Assembly: GCF_019204025.1 (NCBI RefSeq)
Contig: NZ_JAGSPB010000001.1
Location: forward strand, 186,001-250,000
Direction: 5' to 3'
Origin: Erythrobacter ani
Lineage (GTDB): Bacteria; Pseudomonadota; Alphaproteobacteria; Sphingomonadales; Sphingomonadaceae
Length of the DNA: 64,000 bases
A program made the translations under genes and the position numbers. A model generated the notes under the pieces. The model had not been told where the DNA came from and searched no databases. It was given only the letters and a program-made list of their open reading frames with translations. This document shows positions 9,308 through 17,399 of this stretch, piece after piece (the stretch's first letter is position 1; each line of letters begins with the position of its first letter).

Positions 9308-9907
9308 ATGAGCACTGTTTTCACCTCCCTAAAAGCGGCATTCGAGGCGGGGCATTCCCGCGACATGCCCGATCTTCTGACCGACGCGGAATTTGCCGAT
9401 GGCCGCTCCACCCCTGCCGCCGTTCTGATCGCTGTCACCGATGTGGAGGAGGATCCGCAGGTCATCCTGACCCAGCGGCCACGCGGCATGCGCGATCATC
9501 CAGGCCAGGTCGCCTTTCCCGGTGGCAAGCTCGACCCCGGCGAAGATGCCGTAACCGCTGCGCTGCGTGAAGCGGAGGAAGAACTTTCGCTGCCCCGCGA
9601 CAAAGTGCGCGTGATCGGCACAAGCGACGAGTACCAGACCGGCACGGGGTTCTGTGTTACGCCTGTGCTGGGCGTGGTGCCGTCGGGAATGGAGCTTGTG
9701 CCCAACCCTTCCGAAGTCGAAGCATGGTTCGAAGCGCCACTTGCACTGCTGCTCGAACGCAGTAACTGGTCGGTCAACGAAGTGTACTGGCGGGGGGCGA
9801 ACCGGCGTTATCTGGAAATGGATTACCAAGGCTATCGGATCTGGGGCGTGACTGCTGCGATCATCGCGAACCTTTCGCGTCGTATTTCTTTCGAGCAATC
9901 GGCATGA
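9308..9907 (+). CDS. NUDIX hydrolase, CoA pyrophosphatase type
   Basis: This 199-residue enzyme probably hydrolyses coenzyme A or acyl-CoA to 4'-phosphopantetheine and 3',5'-ADP. The NUDIX box is clear: GGKLDPGEDAVTAALREAEE followed by ELSL (about residues 74-97). It is preceded by the CoA-subfamily signature LTQRPRGMRDHPGQVAFPGG (about 55-75). The ATG at 9308 has GAAGGA upstream and lies 17 bases after the DUF1285 stop. The end overlaps the cca start by ATGA, implying translational coupling. CoA specificity is inferred from the signature, not proven. Confidence 0.9.
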   Translation: MSTVFTSLKAAFEAGHSRDMPDLLTDAEFADGRSTPAAVLIAVTDVEEDPQVILTQRPRGMRDHPGQVAFPGGKLDPGEDAVTAALREAEEELSLPRDKVRVIGTSDEYQTGTGFCVTPVLGVVPSGMELVPNPSEVEAWFEAPLALLLERSNWSVNEVYWRGANRRYLEMDYQGYRIWGVTAAIIANLSRRISFEQSA

Positions 9908-11097
9908 CCGGACCGGGTTTTCCCGGCTCGCTTGGTGCTGCAGAATGGCCGAAGCGTGCTGGGCTGCAGACACTGACCGACACATTGGGCGCAGAGAATA
10001 TTCGCTGGGTCGGGGGAGCGATCCGCGATACTTTGCTGGGCTCACCCGTGAGCGATGTCGATTGCGCCACCACGCATCTACCCGACGCCATCATCGATCG
10101 TTGCCGCGAGGCGGGCATCCGGACCGTCCCAACTGGCATCGATCACGGCACCGTCACTGCGCTGCTGGAAGATGGACCGGTCGAAATAACCACCTTGCGC
10201 CGCGACGTCTCGACTGACGGCCGACGCGCCACGGTCGCCTTCGCAAGCGATTGGCGCGAGGATGCGGCGAGGCGCGATTTCACCATCAATGCGCTCTATG
10301 CACATCCTGAAACGCTTGAGATATCGGACTATTTCGGGGGCCTGGAAGACCTTGTACCGCGCCGCGTACGCTTCATTGGCGATGCCAGACAGCGGATCGC
10401 GGAAGATCACCTGCGTATCCTGCGATATTACCGGTTCCAGGCACGGTTTGGCGCCGAACTCGACCAGGAAGCCGAGGAGGCGTGCGCCGCCCTTGCCGAT
10501 ACGATGAAGGGTCTGAGCCGCGAACGCGTGGCCGATGAATTGCTTAAACTGCTGGCGCTGCCCGATCCGGGTGACACGGTCGAACGTATGTTCAACCGCG
10601 CCGTGCTGCGGGTGATCCTGCCCGAGAGTGCCCTCCCGCATGTAGAACTGATGCGTGACGTCATCGAGCGAGAAAGGCAGTATGGATATGCGCCCGATCC
10701 GCTGCGCCGCCTCGCCGCCCTGCTCCCGCCCTCGCCTGACGTCGCAGAGATCGTAGCGGCACGCCTGCGGCTGTCCAAGGCTCAGCGCAGCGTGCTGGTC
10801 GGCACTGCGAAACGTCTGCAAAGCGACCGGTTCCACCCAAAGGCGCTGTCCTATGACGAAGGTACGGATATCGCGGTGAACCGGCTCATCCTGCTTGGCG
10901 ACAGCGCGAGCGAGATCAGGGATTGGGACATCCCCACCTTTCCGCTCAAGGGCGGAACGATCGTTGCGCGCGGGGTCGATGCCGGGCCCGAAGTCGCGCG
11001 CATTCTTCGCGCGGTGGAAAGGCGCTGGGTCGAAGAGGGATTCCCGGACGAAGACCGCGTCGCGCAGATCCTCGATGAGGAACTGAGAGCCTCTTAA
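9904..11097 (+). CDS. cca: CCA tRNA nucleotidyltransferase
   Basis: The enzyme adds or repairs the 3'-CCA end of tRNAs, or only part of it in species that split the activities. The 397-residue class II nucleotidyltransferase shows RWVGGAIRDTLLG (about 34-46), the metal-binding DVDCATTH (about 51-58), and DFTINALYAHP with DYFGGLEDL. RIAEDHLRILRYYRFQARFG (poly(A) polymerase/CCA RNA-binding region) follows. The gene starts within the stop codon of the NUDIX gene (ATGA). tRNA genes that already encode CCA exist here (see tRNA-Val), so the main role may be repair. Its stop codon overlaps an inverted repeat at 11094-11109. Confidence 0.93.
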   Translation: MTGPGFPGSLGAAEWPKRAGLQTLTDTLGAENIRWVGGAIRDTLLGSPVSDVDCATTHLPDAIIDRCREAGIRTVPTGIDHGTVTALLEDGPVEITTLRRDVSTDGRRATVAFASDWREDAARRDFTINALYAHPETLEISDYFGGLEDLVPRRVRFIGDARQRIAEDHLRILRYYRFQARFGAELDQEAEEACAALADTMKGLSRERVADELLKLLALPDPGDTVERMFNRAVLRVILPESALPHVELMRDVIERERQYGYAPDPLRRLAALLPPSPDVAEIVAARLRLSKAQRSVLVGTAKRLQSDRFHPKALSYDEGTDIAVNRLILLGDSASEIRDWDIPTFPLKGGTIVARGVDAGPEVARILRAVERRWVEEGFPDEDRVAQILDEELRAS

Positions 11098-11109
11098 CGT
11101 TTACGTTAA
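11094..11109. repeat. Inverted repeat TTAACGT-TT-ACGTTAA at the cca stop codon
   Basis: Two perfect 7-base arms are separated by two bases, and the left arm overlaps the cca TAA codon. It is too short and AT-rich for a terminator and lacks a T-run. It could be an operator for the downstream secreted-protein gene, whose start is about 235 bases away. It resembles a CtrA box but has eight rather than seven bases between the TTAA halves. Confidence 0.4.
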
Positions 11110-11343
11110 GGTTCGCTTCACCTGCGATTCGTCATACGAGACTAACAGGTCGCCCGGTTGAAATGCGCTTCGTCCCTGTCTAGGGGAACTTCCTGCGCGT
11201 TTCGCACATTGGTCGGGTGCGCGCATTTCATCGCTGTTGGCGTCGACATTGTTGGCCCTCTCGGGTCCGATGCCAAACATGCGTGCGCTGCCCTTCCGTT
11301 ATGCGGCGGCCCTTACGAGTTTGATCAACGGAGACTTAATCTT

Positions 11344-11922
11344 ATGAAGTTTGCAAAGCTGGCAATTCTGGCCACCGCAATGACCGCGGCCCCGTTCGCA
11401 GCATCCGCGCAGGATGCAGGCGCAACCGTATACGGCAATGACGACGCGCCGATCGGCACTGTTGAAAGCAATGCCGATGGCATTGTGACCGTCGACACTG
11501 GCGCGCACAAAGCTCCGCTGCCCGCAAACCTGCTTGCCGAACGTGAAGGCAAATGGACCGTCAACGCGACCAAAGACCAGATCAACAGCATGCTCGACGC
11601 GCAGAAGGCCGAAGCCGATGCAAAGCGTGATGCCGCCCTCGTCGCAGGTGCGGCGGTCATCAGCGCGGACGGAATGCCCGCTGGCACCGTATACACCGTG
11701 GACAGCGAAGACACGGCCATCGTCAAGAGCGATGCCGGTATCATCACGCTCAAGCGCGAATCCTTCGTCATCGATCCCGACGGTGCCCTGATGGTGCTGT
11801 TCTCGGCTCAGGACATCGCAGCGAACACCGTCGAAGTCCCCGAAGGCGCGGAAATCCTTACCCCGGCGCAAGCCGCTGCAAAGCAGGCTGAAACCGAAGA
11901 GGAAGCTGCAGACGCAGGCTAA
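11344..11922 (+). CDS. Secreted protein with two internal repeats (unknown function)
   Basis: The 192-residue product has a clean signal peptide (MKFAKLAILATAMTAAPFAASAQ). The mature part holds two related units. The first begins VYGNDDAPIGTVES (about 28-41) and the second begins VISADGMPAGTVYTV (about 101-115). Each has a V-x(2)-D/G-x-P-x-G-T-V core followed by a short beta-rich segment and a helix, reminiscent of PRC-barrel-like folds. The C-terminus is Ala/Glu-rich. GGAGACTTAATCTT precedes the chosen ATG at 11344; a longer in-frame reading from 11158 would destroy the signal peptide. It is monocistronic with a terminator right after it. I cannot name the function. Confidence 0.75.
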   Translation: MKFAKLAILATAMTAAPFAASAQDAGATVYGNDDAPIGTVESNADGIVTVDTGAHKAPLPANLLAEREGKWTVNATKDQINSMLDAQKAEADAKRDAALVAGAAVISADGMPAGTVYTVDSEDTAIVKSDAGIITLKRESFVIDPDGALMVLFSAQDIAANTVEVPEGAEILTPAQAAAKQAETEEEAADAG

Positions 11923-11935
11923 ACTCGACTAATTC

Positions 11936-11982
11936 AAAAAAGGGGCCGCGAGTGTCATTGCGACATTCGCGGCCTTTTTTGT
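11936..11982. terminator. Bidirectional rho-independent terminator
   Basis: A 13-base stem (GGCCGCGAGTGTC with GACATTCGCGGCC, one wobble) is flanked by an A-run on the left and a T-run on the right. It lies between the convergent secreted-protein gene and parC, and can stop transcription from both sides. Confidence 0.88.
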
Positions 11983-12017
11983 TTCTGCGGAACAGCGGGC
12001 GCCCGGGCTCAGGCCGT

Positions 12018-14312
12018 TCAGTCGAAAGTGTTATCCTTCGGAAAGCCCTGCGGCGGTAGTCGTCCGGCCGCACTGCGCGCGACCTTCCACTGCCAGATGT
12101 CGGTTTCAGTGCGAGTCCGATCGCCCGATCCGCCCATTTTCCAGCTCAGCCCATCTGCCAGCCTTAACGTCGTCGCATCGGACAGTCCGCCATCGCGGTA
12201 ACGTTGCAGCATGACCCCCTGACCGCGCGCCATGACCGGCATCTCTTCAAGGTTGAAAACGATGAGCTTGCGGTTGTCGCCCACGCAGGCGACGTGATCA
12301 TGCTCTTCGGGAATTTCGCGGATGACCTGCAGCTTCGCATCGCCCTTGAGGTTTACCACCTGCCTGCCCTTTCGGGTTTCGGCGAGCAGTTCGTTTGTTT
12401 CCGCCACGAACCCTTTGCCGATCGAAGATGCCAGCAAAAGCCGCCCGCCCGGCCGGTGGACGATCATGCTCGCGATCGCGGTATCCGCCTCCAGATCGAT
12501 CATTGTGCGCACGGGTTCCCCAAAACCGCGCGCGCCAGGCAGCTTATCGCAGCCCAGCGTATAGAACCGCCCGTTATGCGCCGCGATCAGCAGCTTGTCG
12601 GTGGTCTGCGCGTGAAGGATGTTGGCGAGTGAATCGCCTTCCTTGTACTTGAATTCCTGATCGAGTGGGACGTGGCCCTTGGCCGCACGAATCCAGCCCT
12701 TCTGGCTCAGGATCACGGTGATCGGCTCTTTCTCGATCATCGCATCCATCGAGAATTCGACAGCCGGCTCCGCCTCCTCGATGCGGGTGCGGCGTGCGCC
12801 TAGCGCGGTATCCTCGCCGTAATCCTTGCGCAGGGCGCGTAGATCTTTCTTGAGCCGGGTCCGCTGGCGCGCCGGACTATCGAGCAGCTTTTGCAGGTCA
12901 TCCTGCTCTGCCAGCAGGTTATCCTTTTCCTGCTTGAGCTCCATTTCCTCAAGTTTGCGCAGGCTTCGCAGCCGCATATTGAGGATCGCTTCGGCCTGTC
13001 GGTCGGAGAGGCTGAATTCCGCCATCATCACCGCCTTCGGCTCGTCCTCGTATCGGATGATCTCGATCACCCGGTCCAGGTTGAGAAAGGCGATGATATA
13101 GCCTTCGACGAGCTCCAACCGCCGGGCAATCTGGTCCAGCCGATGCTGCGTGCGGCGCTGGAGGATCTCGATCTGGGCCGCCGTCCAGTTGGCCAGCAAT
13201 TCCTTGAGCCCCATCACCATCGGCGTCCGGCTCGCATCGAGCACATTGAGGTTCAGCCCAAACCGCGTTTCCATATCGGTAAGCTTGAAAATGCTTTCCT
13301 TCAGCAATTCGGGATCGACATTCCGGCTCTTGGGAACGAGCACGATGCGGATCGTCTCGTCGCTTTCATCGCGTACGTCTTCGAGAATAGGCAGTTTCTT
13401 GTCGGCAATCGCCTGCGCGATCTGTTCGATCAGCTTTCCCTTGGCGACCTGATAGGGAATTTCGGAAATGACGAGCTGCCATTGGCCGCCGCCCAACCGC
13501 TCAAGCCCTGCTGCCTTGTCCTCCGCCTTATCGGCTTCGGGCGCTTCGAATACGCCGCGCACCCGGAACGAGCCGCGCCCGGTTGCATAGGCTTCGGAGA
13601 TGATGTCCTTGCTGTCGATGACCTGCCCGCCGGTGGGTAAGTCGGGACCGTGGAACAGCTCCATCAAACGGGCATGTTCGACATGCGGATTGTCGATCAG
13701 CTCCAGCGTCGCATCGATGATTTCGGCAACATTGTGGCTGGGAATGTTCGTCGCCATGCCGACTGCGATCCCGCTCGCGCCATTAGCCAGCAGATTGGGG
13801 AACAGACCCGGCATCAATTCGGGTTCCTGCTCTTCGCCGTTATACGTCGGAATGAAATCGACCGTGCCGGCGTCGAGCCCATCCATCAATTGCATCGCTG
13901 TCTTGGTCAGGCGCGCTTCGGTATAACGGTATGCAGCCGCGTTATCGCCGTCGATATTGCCAAAGTTTCCTTGCCCTTCGACCAGCGGATAGCGCAGCGA
14001 GAAATCCTGCGCGAGCCGAACCATTGCATCGTACGCAGCAGTATCGCCATGCGGATGATACTTGCCGATCACTTCGCCCACGACCCGGGCCGATTTCTTG
14101 AAAGTGTTGGACGGGTCTAGTTTGAGCTGACGCATGGTCCACAGCAGCCGCCGGTGAACCGGCTTCAACCCGTCGCGCAGATCCGGCAGCGAACGCGCAG
14201 TGATCGTGGAAAGGGCATACACGAGATACCGCTCGGACAATGCAGCATCGAACGGTGCATCGACAATTGCGTCAAATGGATCAGAATCGTGTTCGGTATC
14301 GGTCTCGGACAT
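12018..14312 (-). CDS. parC: DNA topoisomerase IV subunit A
   Basis: ParC, with ParE, decatenates sister chromosomes. The 764-residue protein has the type IIA breakage-reunion domain. It shows [17 protein letters not shown] (41-57), [19 protein letters not shown] (84-102, equivalent to the quinolone-resistance region) and the active-site tyrosine Tyr130 in [12 protein letters not shown]. The GNFGNIDGD segment and a long coiled-coil region (about 430-490) follow, then a C-terminal beta-pinwheel region. The call of ParC over GyrA rests on the shorter pinwheel and the absence of a clear GyrA box (QRRGGKG). parE is not in the window. The start at 14312 is an ATG. Confidence 0.92.
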   Translation of the reverse strand: MSETDTEHDSDPFDAIVDAPFDAALSERYLVYALSTITARSLPDLRDGLKPVHRRLLWTMRQLKLDPSNTFKKSARVVGEVIGKYHPHGDTAAYDAMVRLAQDFSLRYPLVEGQGNFGNIDGDNAAAYRYTEARLTKTAMQLMDGLDAGTVDFIPTYNGEEQEPELMPGLFPNLLANGASGIAVGMATNIPSHNVAEIIDATLELIDNPHVEHARLMELFHGPDLPTGGQVIDSKDIISEAYATGRGSFRVRGVFEAPEADKAEDKAAGLERLGGGQWQLVISEIPYQVAKGKLIEQIAQAIADKKLPILEDVRDESDETIRIVLVPKSRNVDPELLKESIFKLTDMETRFGLNLNVLDASRTPMVMGLKELLANWTAAQIEILQRRTQHRLDQIARRLELVEGYIIAFLNLDRVIEIIRYEDEPKAVMMAEFSLSDRQAEAILNMRLRSLRKLEEMELKQEKDNLLAEQDDLQKLLDSPARQRTRLKKDLRALRKDYGEDTALGARRTRIEEAEPAVEFSMDAMIEKEPITVILSQKGWIRAAKGHVPLDQEFKYKEGDSLANILHAQTTDKLLIAAHNGRFYTLGCDKLPGARGFGEPVRTMIDLEADTAIASMIVHRPGGRLLLASSIGKGFVAETNELLAETRKGRQVVNLKGDAKLQVIREIPEEHDHVACVGDNRKLIVFNLEEMPVMARGQGVMLQRYRDGGLSDATTLRLADGLSWKMGGSGDRTRTETDIWQWKVARSAAGRLPPQGFPKDNTFD

Positions 14313-14469
14313 GCGTCCCGCTTAGCAACGCACGCCGTGCGCGGGGAGAGGCGTTTCCACAGGAATGGGTCGAAAGCGCTCCTCGGTCCTTGATCTTGCC
14401 ATTGCGTCCGATGTCTGTCTAGAACCCCTGCAGAGCTGGTCGCATCGGTTCCTTCCCGATTGGAAACAT

Positions 14470-15717
14470 ATGAAACTGAGCGATTGGCAACGGGCGGCTG
14501 GTCCCGGACTTGTATTTTCAGGCTCGGCAATCGGCGTCTCGCACCTCGTCCAATCCACCCGTGCCGGAGCGATGTTCGGCCTGGCGCTGATTGTCGTGAT
14601 CGTCACCATCAACGTACTCAAATATCCGGCTTTCCGCTTCGGCATGGATTACGCTCACTCCACCCGCCGAACGATCATAGGCGGTTACCGCGAGCTGGGC
14701 GTTTGGGCCGTCATTCTATACGCGGTTACATCGTTGACGATCGCACCTATCGGCCTTGCCGCAGTCAGTGCGACAACAGCCGCAATTCTTGCCGCTTTGA
14801 CCGGCATCGACTTGCCGATTCTGGCGCTTGCAGGGATAGCAATGGCGGCGACGGTCGCCCTCTTGCTCGTCGGCGGATATGGCTGGCTCGACCGGGTGAA
14901 CAAACTGCTGATCGCATTTCTCACGGTCGCGACGATCACTGCATCGGCCTTGGCGCTCCCACGTGTCCAATGGGCGAGCTTCACCAGCGTGGACTGGGCG
15001 TTGGACCCGCTCGCGCTGTTATTCGTGGTGGCTCTGGCCGGGTTCATGCCAAGCCCAGTAGGTCAATCGGTGCAGATCTCGCTCTGGACATTGAAATCGC
15101 AAGAGACCGACGCAGAAGGCGACCGTCTAAGCCCCGAAACAATGCGTAAGGGCTTTTTGGCGTCATATCTGTTGACCGGCTTTCTTGCGCTGTGTTTCTG
15201 CGTCATGGGCGCCGGTGTTATGCATTCAGGCGGGATCGCGCCAGAAACCGGCGCAGCAGAGCTGGCTTCGCAAGTCATCGACCTGTACCGTCAAACCCTT
15301 GGAACAATCCCAGCCTATCTGGCGGCTATCGCTGCCCTGTGCGTCATGGCGACGACAATGATCGCGTCGTTCGACGGAGCGGCCCGCGGGTACGGCGCCA
15401 TCCATCAGGAATATCTCGGCAATGTTGGTGGCAGAGCCTCCACCCGGACATACGCAGTTTTCCTGTCGATCATTGCTGCGCTCAGCTACGTCATCTTGGC
15501 CACAATGATGGGCAATTTCGCCGTCTTTATCGATCTTGTCACTTCGATTTACTTTGTCGTCGGACCGGTGATCGCCCTCTTGAATCATTTGGTCATCACT
15601 CGCTGTGGGATGCCTGAAGAAGATCGGCCTGGCGCAGCTATGAAGACGCTCAGTATCGCAGGCATAACCATCATGTCTGCGATGGCGGTCATGTTCTTTG
15701 TCCTGAAAGCTGGATGA
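14470..15717 (+). CDS. Nramp-like divalent metal (Mn2+/Fe2+) transporter
   Basis: The 415-residue inner-membrane protein has about eleven transmembrane helices. The N-terminal GPGLVFSGSAIGVSHLVQST (about 11-30) and the following RAGAMFGLALI correspond to the first helices of Nramp-like carriers. The canonical DPGN metal motif of helix 1 is replaced by GSAIGVSH, as in a divergent bacterial subgroup. Later segments include ATTMIASFDGAARGYGAIHQ. The ATG at 14470 places the start just before the first helix; the in-frame reading upstream to 14365 is not needed. It is divergent from parC and convergent with the sodium channel gene. Substrate assignment is tentative given the altered metal site. 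Confidence 0.75.
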   Translation: MKLSDWQRAAGPGLVFSGSAIGVSHLVQSTRAGAMFGLALIVVIVTINVLKYPAFRFGMDYAHSTRRTIIGGYRELGVWAVILYAVTSLTIAPIGLAAVSATTAAILAALTGIDLPILALAGIAMAATVALLLVGGYGWLDRVNKLLIAFLTVATITASALALPRVQWASFTSVDWALDPLALLFVVALAGFMPSPVGQSVQISLWTLKSQETDAEGDRLSPETMRKGFLASYLLTGFLALCFCVMGAGVMHSGGIAPETGAAELASQVIDLYRQTLGTIPAYLAAIAALCVMATTMIASFDGAARGYGAIHQEYLGNVGGRASTRTYAVFLSIIAALSYVILATMMGNFAVFIDLVTSIYFVVGPVIALLNHLVITRCGMPEEDRPGAAMKTLSIAGITIMSAMAVMFFVLKAG

Positions 15718-15779
15718 TGCGCGCGGCGTAGTCGGCGGATCATCGTCTCCGTAGTCTGGTTCGGCGTGGGCAAGCGCTC

Positions 15780-16556
15780 CTATGGCTGCCCGCGATCCCG
15801 CAAGGCCACAACCTCCTGCCTCAAGGCTCTCAGCTCCTCGATTATCATCTCGCGCTCGTCATGCGCTTCTTCATCGGTGGCCTCGGCCATGGCGTTGACG
15901 ATCACACCGATGAAGAGGTTCAGCACGATGAAGCTGGTGACGAGGATAAACGGGACGAAGAACGTCCACGCCCACGGATACACCTCCATCACAGGTCGCA
16001 CGATACCCATGGACCAGCTTTCGAGTGTCATGATCTGGAACAGCGAATACAGTGAGGCACCGAGAGTGCCGAACCATTCGGGAAATGCGGTGCCGAACAG
16101 CTTCGTCGCCATGACAGCACTGATGTAGAAAAGCAGCAGCAGCATCACGATGACGGTGGCGATGCTGGGTATCGCGCTGAATAGGCCGACGATTACCTTG
16201 CGCATGCTCGGGACGACAGAAACCAGGCGTAATGCGCGTAGAATGCGCAGCGCGCGCAACACCGAGAATTGCTCGCCCGCTGGCACCAGTGCCGCACCGA
16301 CGATCGCGAGGTCGAAAACATTCCAGCCATTGCGGAAGAATGCGAGCCGGTACGCGAACAGCTTCAACGCGAGCTCGACCACGAAGATCGCAATCGCAAT
16401 CTGGTCAAGCCGGCGGATCAGACCGCCGGCCTGCTCCATCGCAGCAGGCGACGTTTCCAGTCCCAGACCGATCGCATTGATCACGATCACAGTGACTATG
16501 AAACGTTCGAACCAGCGCGCTTCGACCAGGCCCCGCGCACGTTCCTGAATTGTCAT
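15780..16556 (-). CDS. Bacterial voltage-gated sodium channel (NavBac)
   Basis: This 258-residue one-domain (6-TM) channel subunit forms homotetramers. S1-S4 span about residues 17-125; the S4 voltage sensor carries Arg101, Arg104, Arg107 and Arg110 at three-residue spacing (LRALRILRALR). The pore has the selectivity filter TLESWSM (177-183), the NavAb filter as I recall it, with Glu179 as the ion-selective carboxylate. S6 (about 196-225) is followed by an acidic and coiled-coil C-terminus (about 228-255) that would hold the tetramer together. I chose the ATG at 16556 because GGAG lies nine bases upstream. It is a single gene between an Nramp-like transporter and a PfpI-type gene. Confidence 0.92.
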   Translation of the reverse strand: MTIQERARGLVEARWFERFIVTVIVINAIGLGLETSPAAMEQAGGLIRRLDQIAIAIFVVELALKLFAYRLAFFRNGWNVFDLAIVGAALVPAGEQFSVLRALRILRALRLVSVVPSMRKVIVGLFSAIPSIATVIVMLLLLFYISAVMATKLFGTAFPEWFGTLGASLYSLFQIMTLESWSMGIVRPVMEVYPWAWTFFVPFILVTSFIVLNLFIGVIVNAMAEATDEEAHDEREMIIEELRALRQEVVALRDRGQP

Positions 16557-16713
16557 TCGTGAATTCTCCGAAAGCCCGCAGGTGCCCGAGCGAAATGGTG
16601 CCGGGGCGGACAATTACAACTCGCCTTACCATCGCAACGGCTCGGCGGCTATCGCGGAACGATCGAGGGTCTCATTCGTAGGATTATCAAAGCAATTACA
16701 AGGAGATATATCT

Positions 16714-17268
16714 ATGGCACGCGTTCTGATCATCGCTACTGACGGGTTTGAACAGTCTGAACTGATGGAACCGAAATCACTGCTGGAAGATGCCGGTGCC
16801 GACATCACCATCGCCAGCCTCGAAGATGGTGAAATCAAGGGCTGGAAGGACGGAAACTGGGGCGACAGCGTCAAGGTCGATCTGACGGTCGAGGAAGTGT
16901 CCGAAGGCGATTACGACGCGCTGCTGCTTCCGGGCGGACAAATCAACCCGGACGTGCTGCGGATGAACCACACTGTAATCGACCTGGTCAAGCAGTTCGA
17001 TGGGGCGAACAAGCCGATCGCCGCGATCTGTCATGCGCCATGGCTTCTCGCAGAAGCCGATATAATCGACGGCAAGACCGTAACGGGATGGCCTTCGATC
17101 CGGACTGACCTCGAAAATGCAGGCGGCGACATCGTCGACAAGACGGTCGCACTCGACGGCAACCTCATCACCAGCCGCAATCCCGACGATATCCCGGCCT
17201 TTACGGCGACGCTGATGAGCGCGCTCGAAATGGCAGGAGATATGGATCGGGTTCCGGAAAACGCCTGA
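16714..17268 (+). CDS. PfpI/DJ-1 family protein (type 1 glutamine amidotransferase-like)
   Basis: The 184-residue protein has the DJ-1/PfpI fold. It shows MARVLIIATDGFEQSELMEP with the conserved acidic residue (Glu14 in GFEQSEL), DYDALLLPGGQINPD, the nucleophile elbow AICHAPWLLAEA (Cys in position about 107, followed by His), and VTGWPSIRTDLENAGG. Members act as proteases, deglycases or chaperones, usually in stress protection; which applies here is unknown. The start is well defined by AAGGAGATATATCT immediately before the ATG. It is divergent from the sodium channel gene and followed by a hairpin terminator. Confidence 0.9.
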   Translation: MARVLIIATDGFEQSELMEPKSLLEDAGADITIASLEDGEIKGWKDGNWGDSVKVDLTVEEVSEGDYDALLLPGGQINPDVLRMNHTVIDLVKQFDGANKPIAAICHAPWLLAEADIIDGKTVTGWPSIRTDLENAGGDIVDKTVALDGNLITSRNPDDIPAFTATLMSALEMAGDMDRVPENA

Positions 17269-17336
17269 TATCCGCGATTTACACCGCCGGGCGGGGCTCA
17301 ATCCTCCTACAGACCTGTCCCGGCCGGCAATCCAGT

Positions 17337-17374
17337 CCCGCCACGTCTTTTGTCATGACGTGGCGGGATTTGTG
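17337..17374 (+). terminator. Hairpin terminator after the PfpI-type gene
   Basis: A perfect 11-base stem (CCCGCCACGTC with GACGTGGCGGG) with a nine-base loop is followed by a weak T-rich tract (ATTTGTGTTT). It lies 69 bases after the stop codon and before the convergent c-di-GMP gene. Confidence 0.7.
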
Positions 17375-17399
17375 TTTCTAGCGCAGGAGCGCGCTAATT

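Noticed and set aside
14365-14469. 35-codon N-terminal extension of the Nramp-like transporter
   Set aside because: It does not look like transporter sequence; the first helix begins right after the ATG at 14470.
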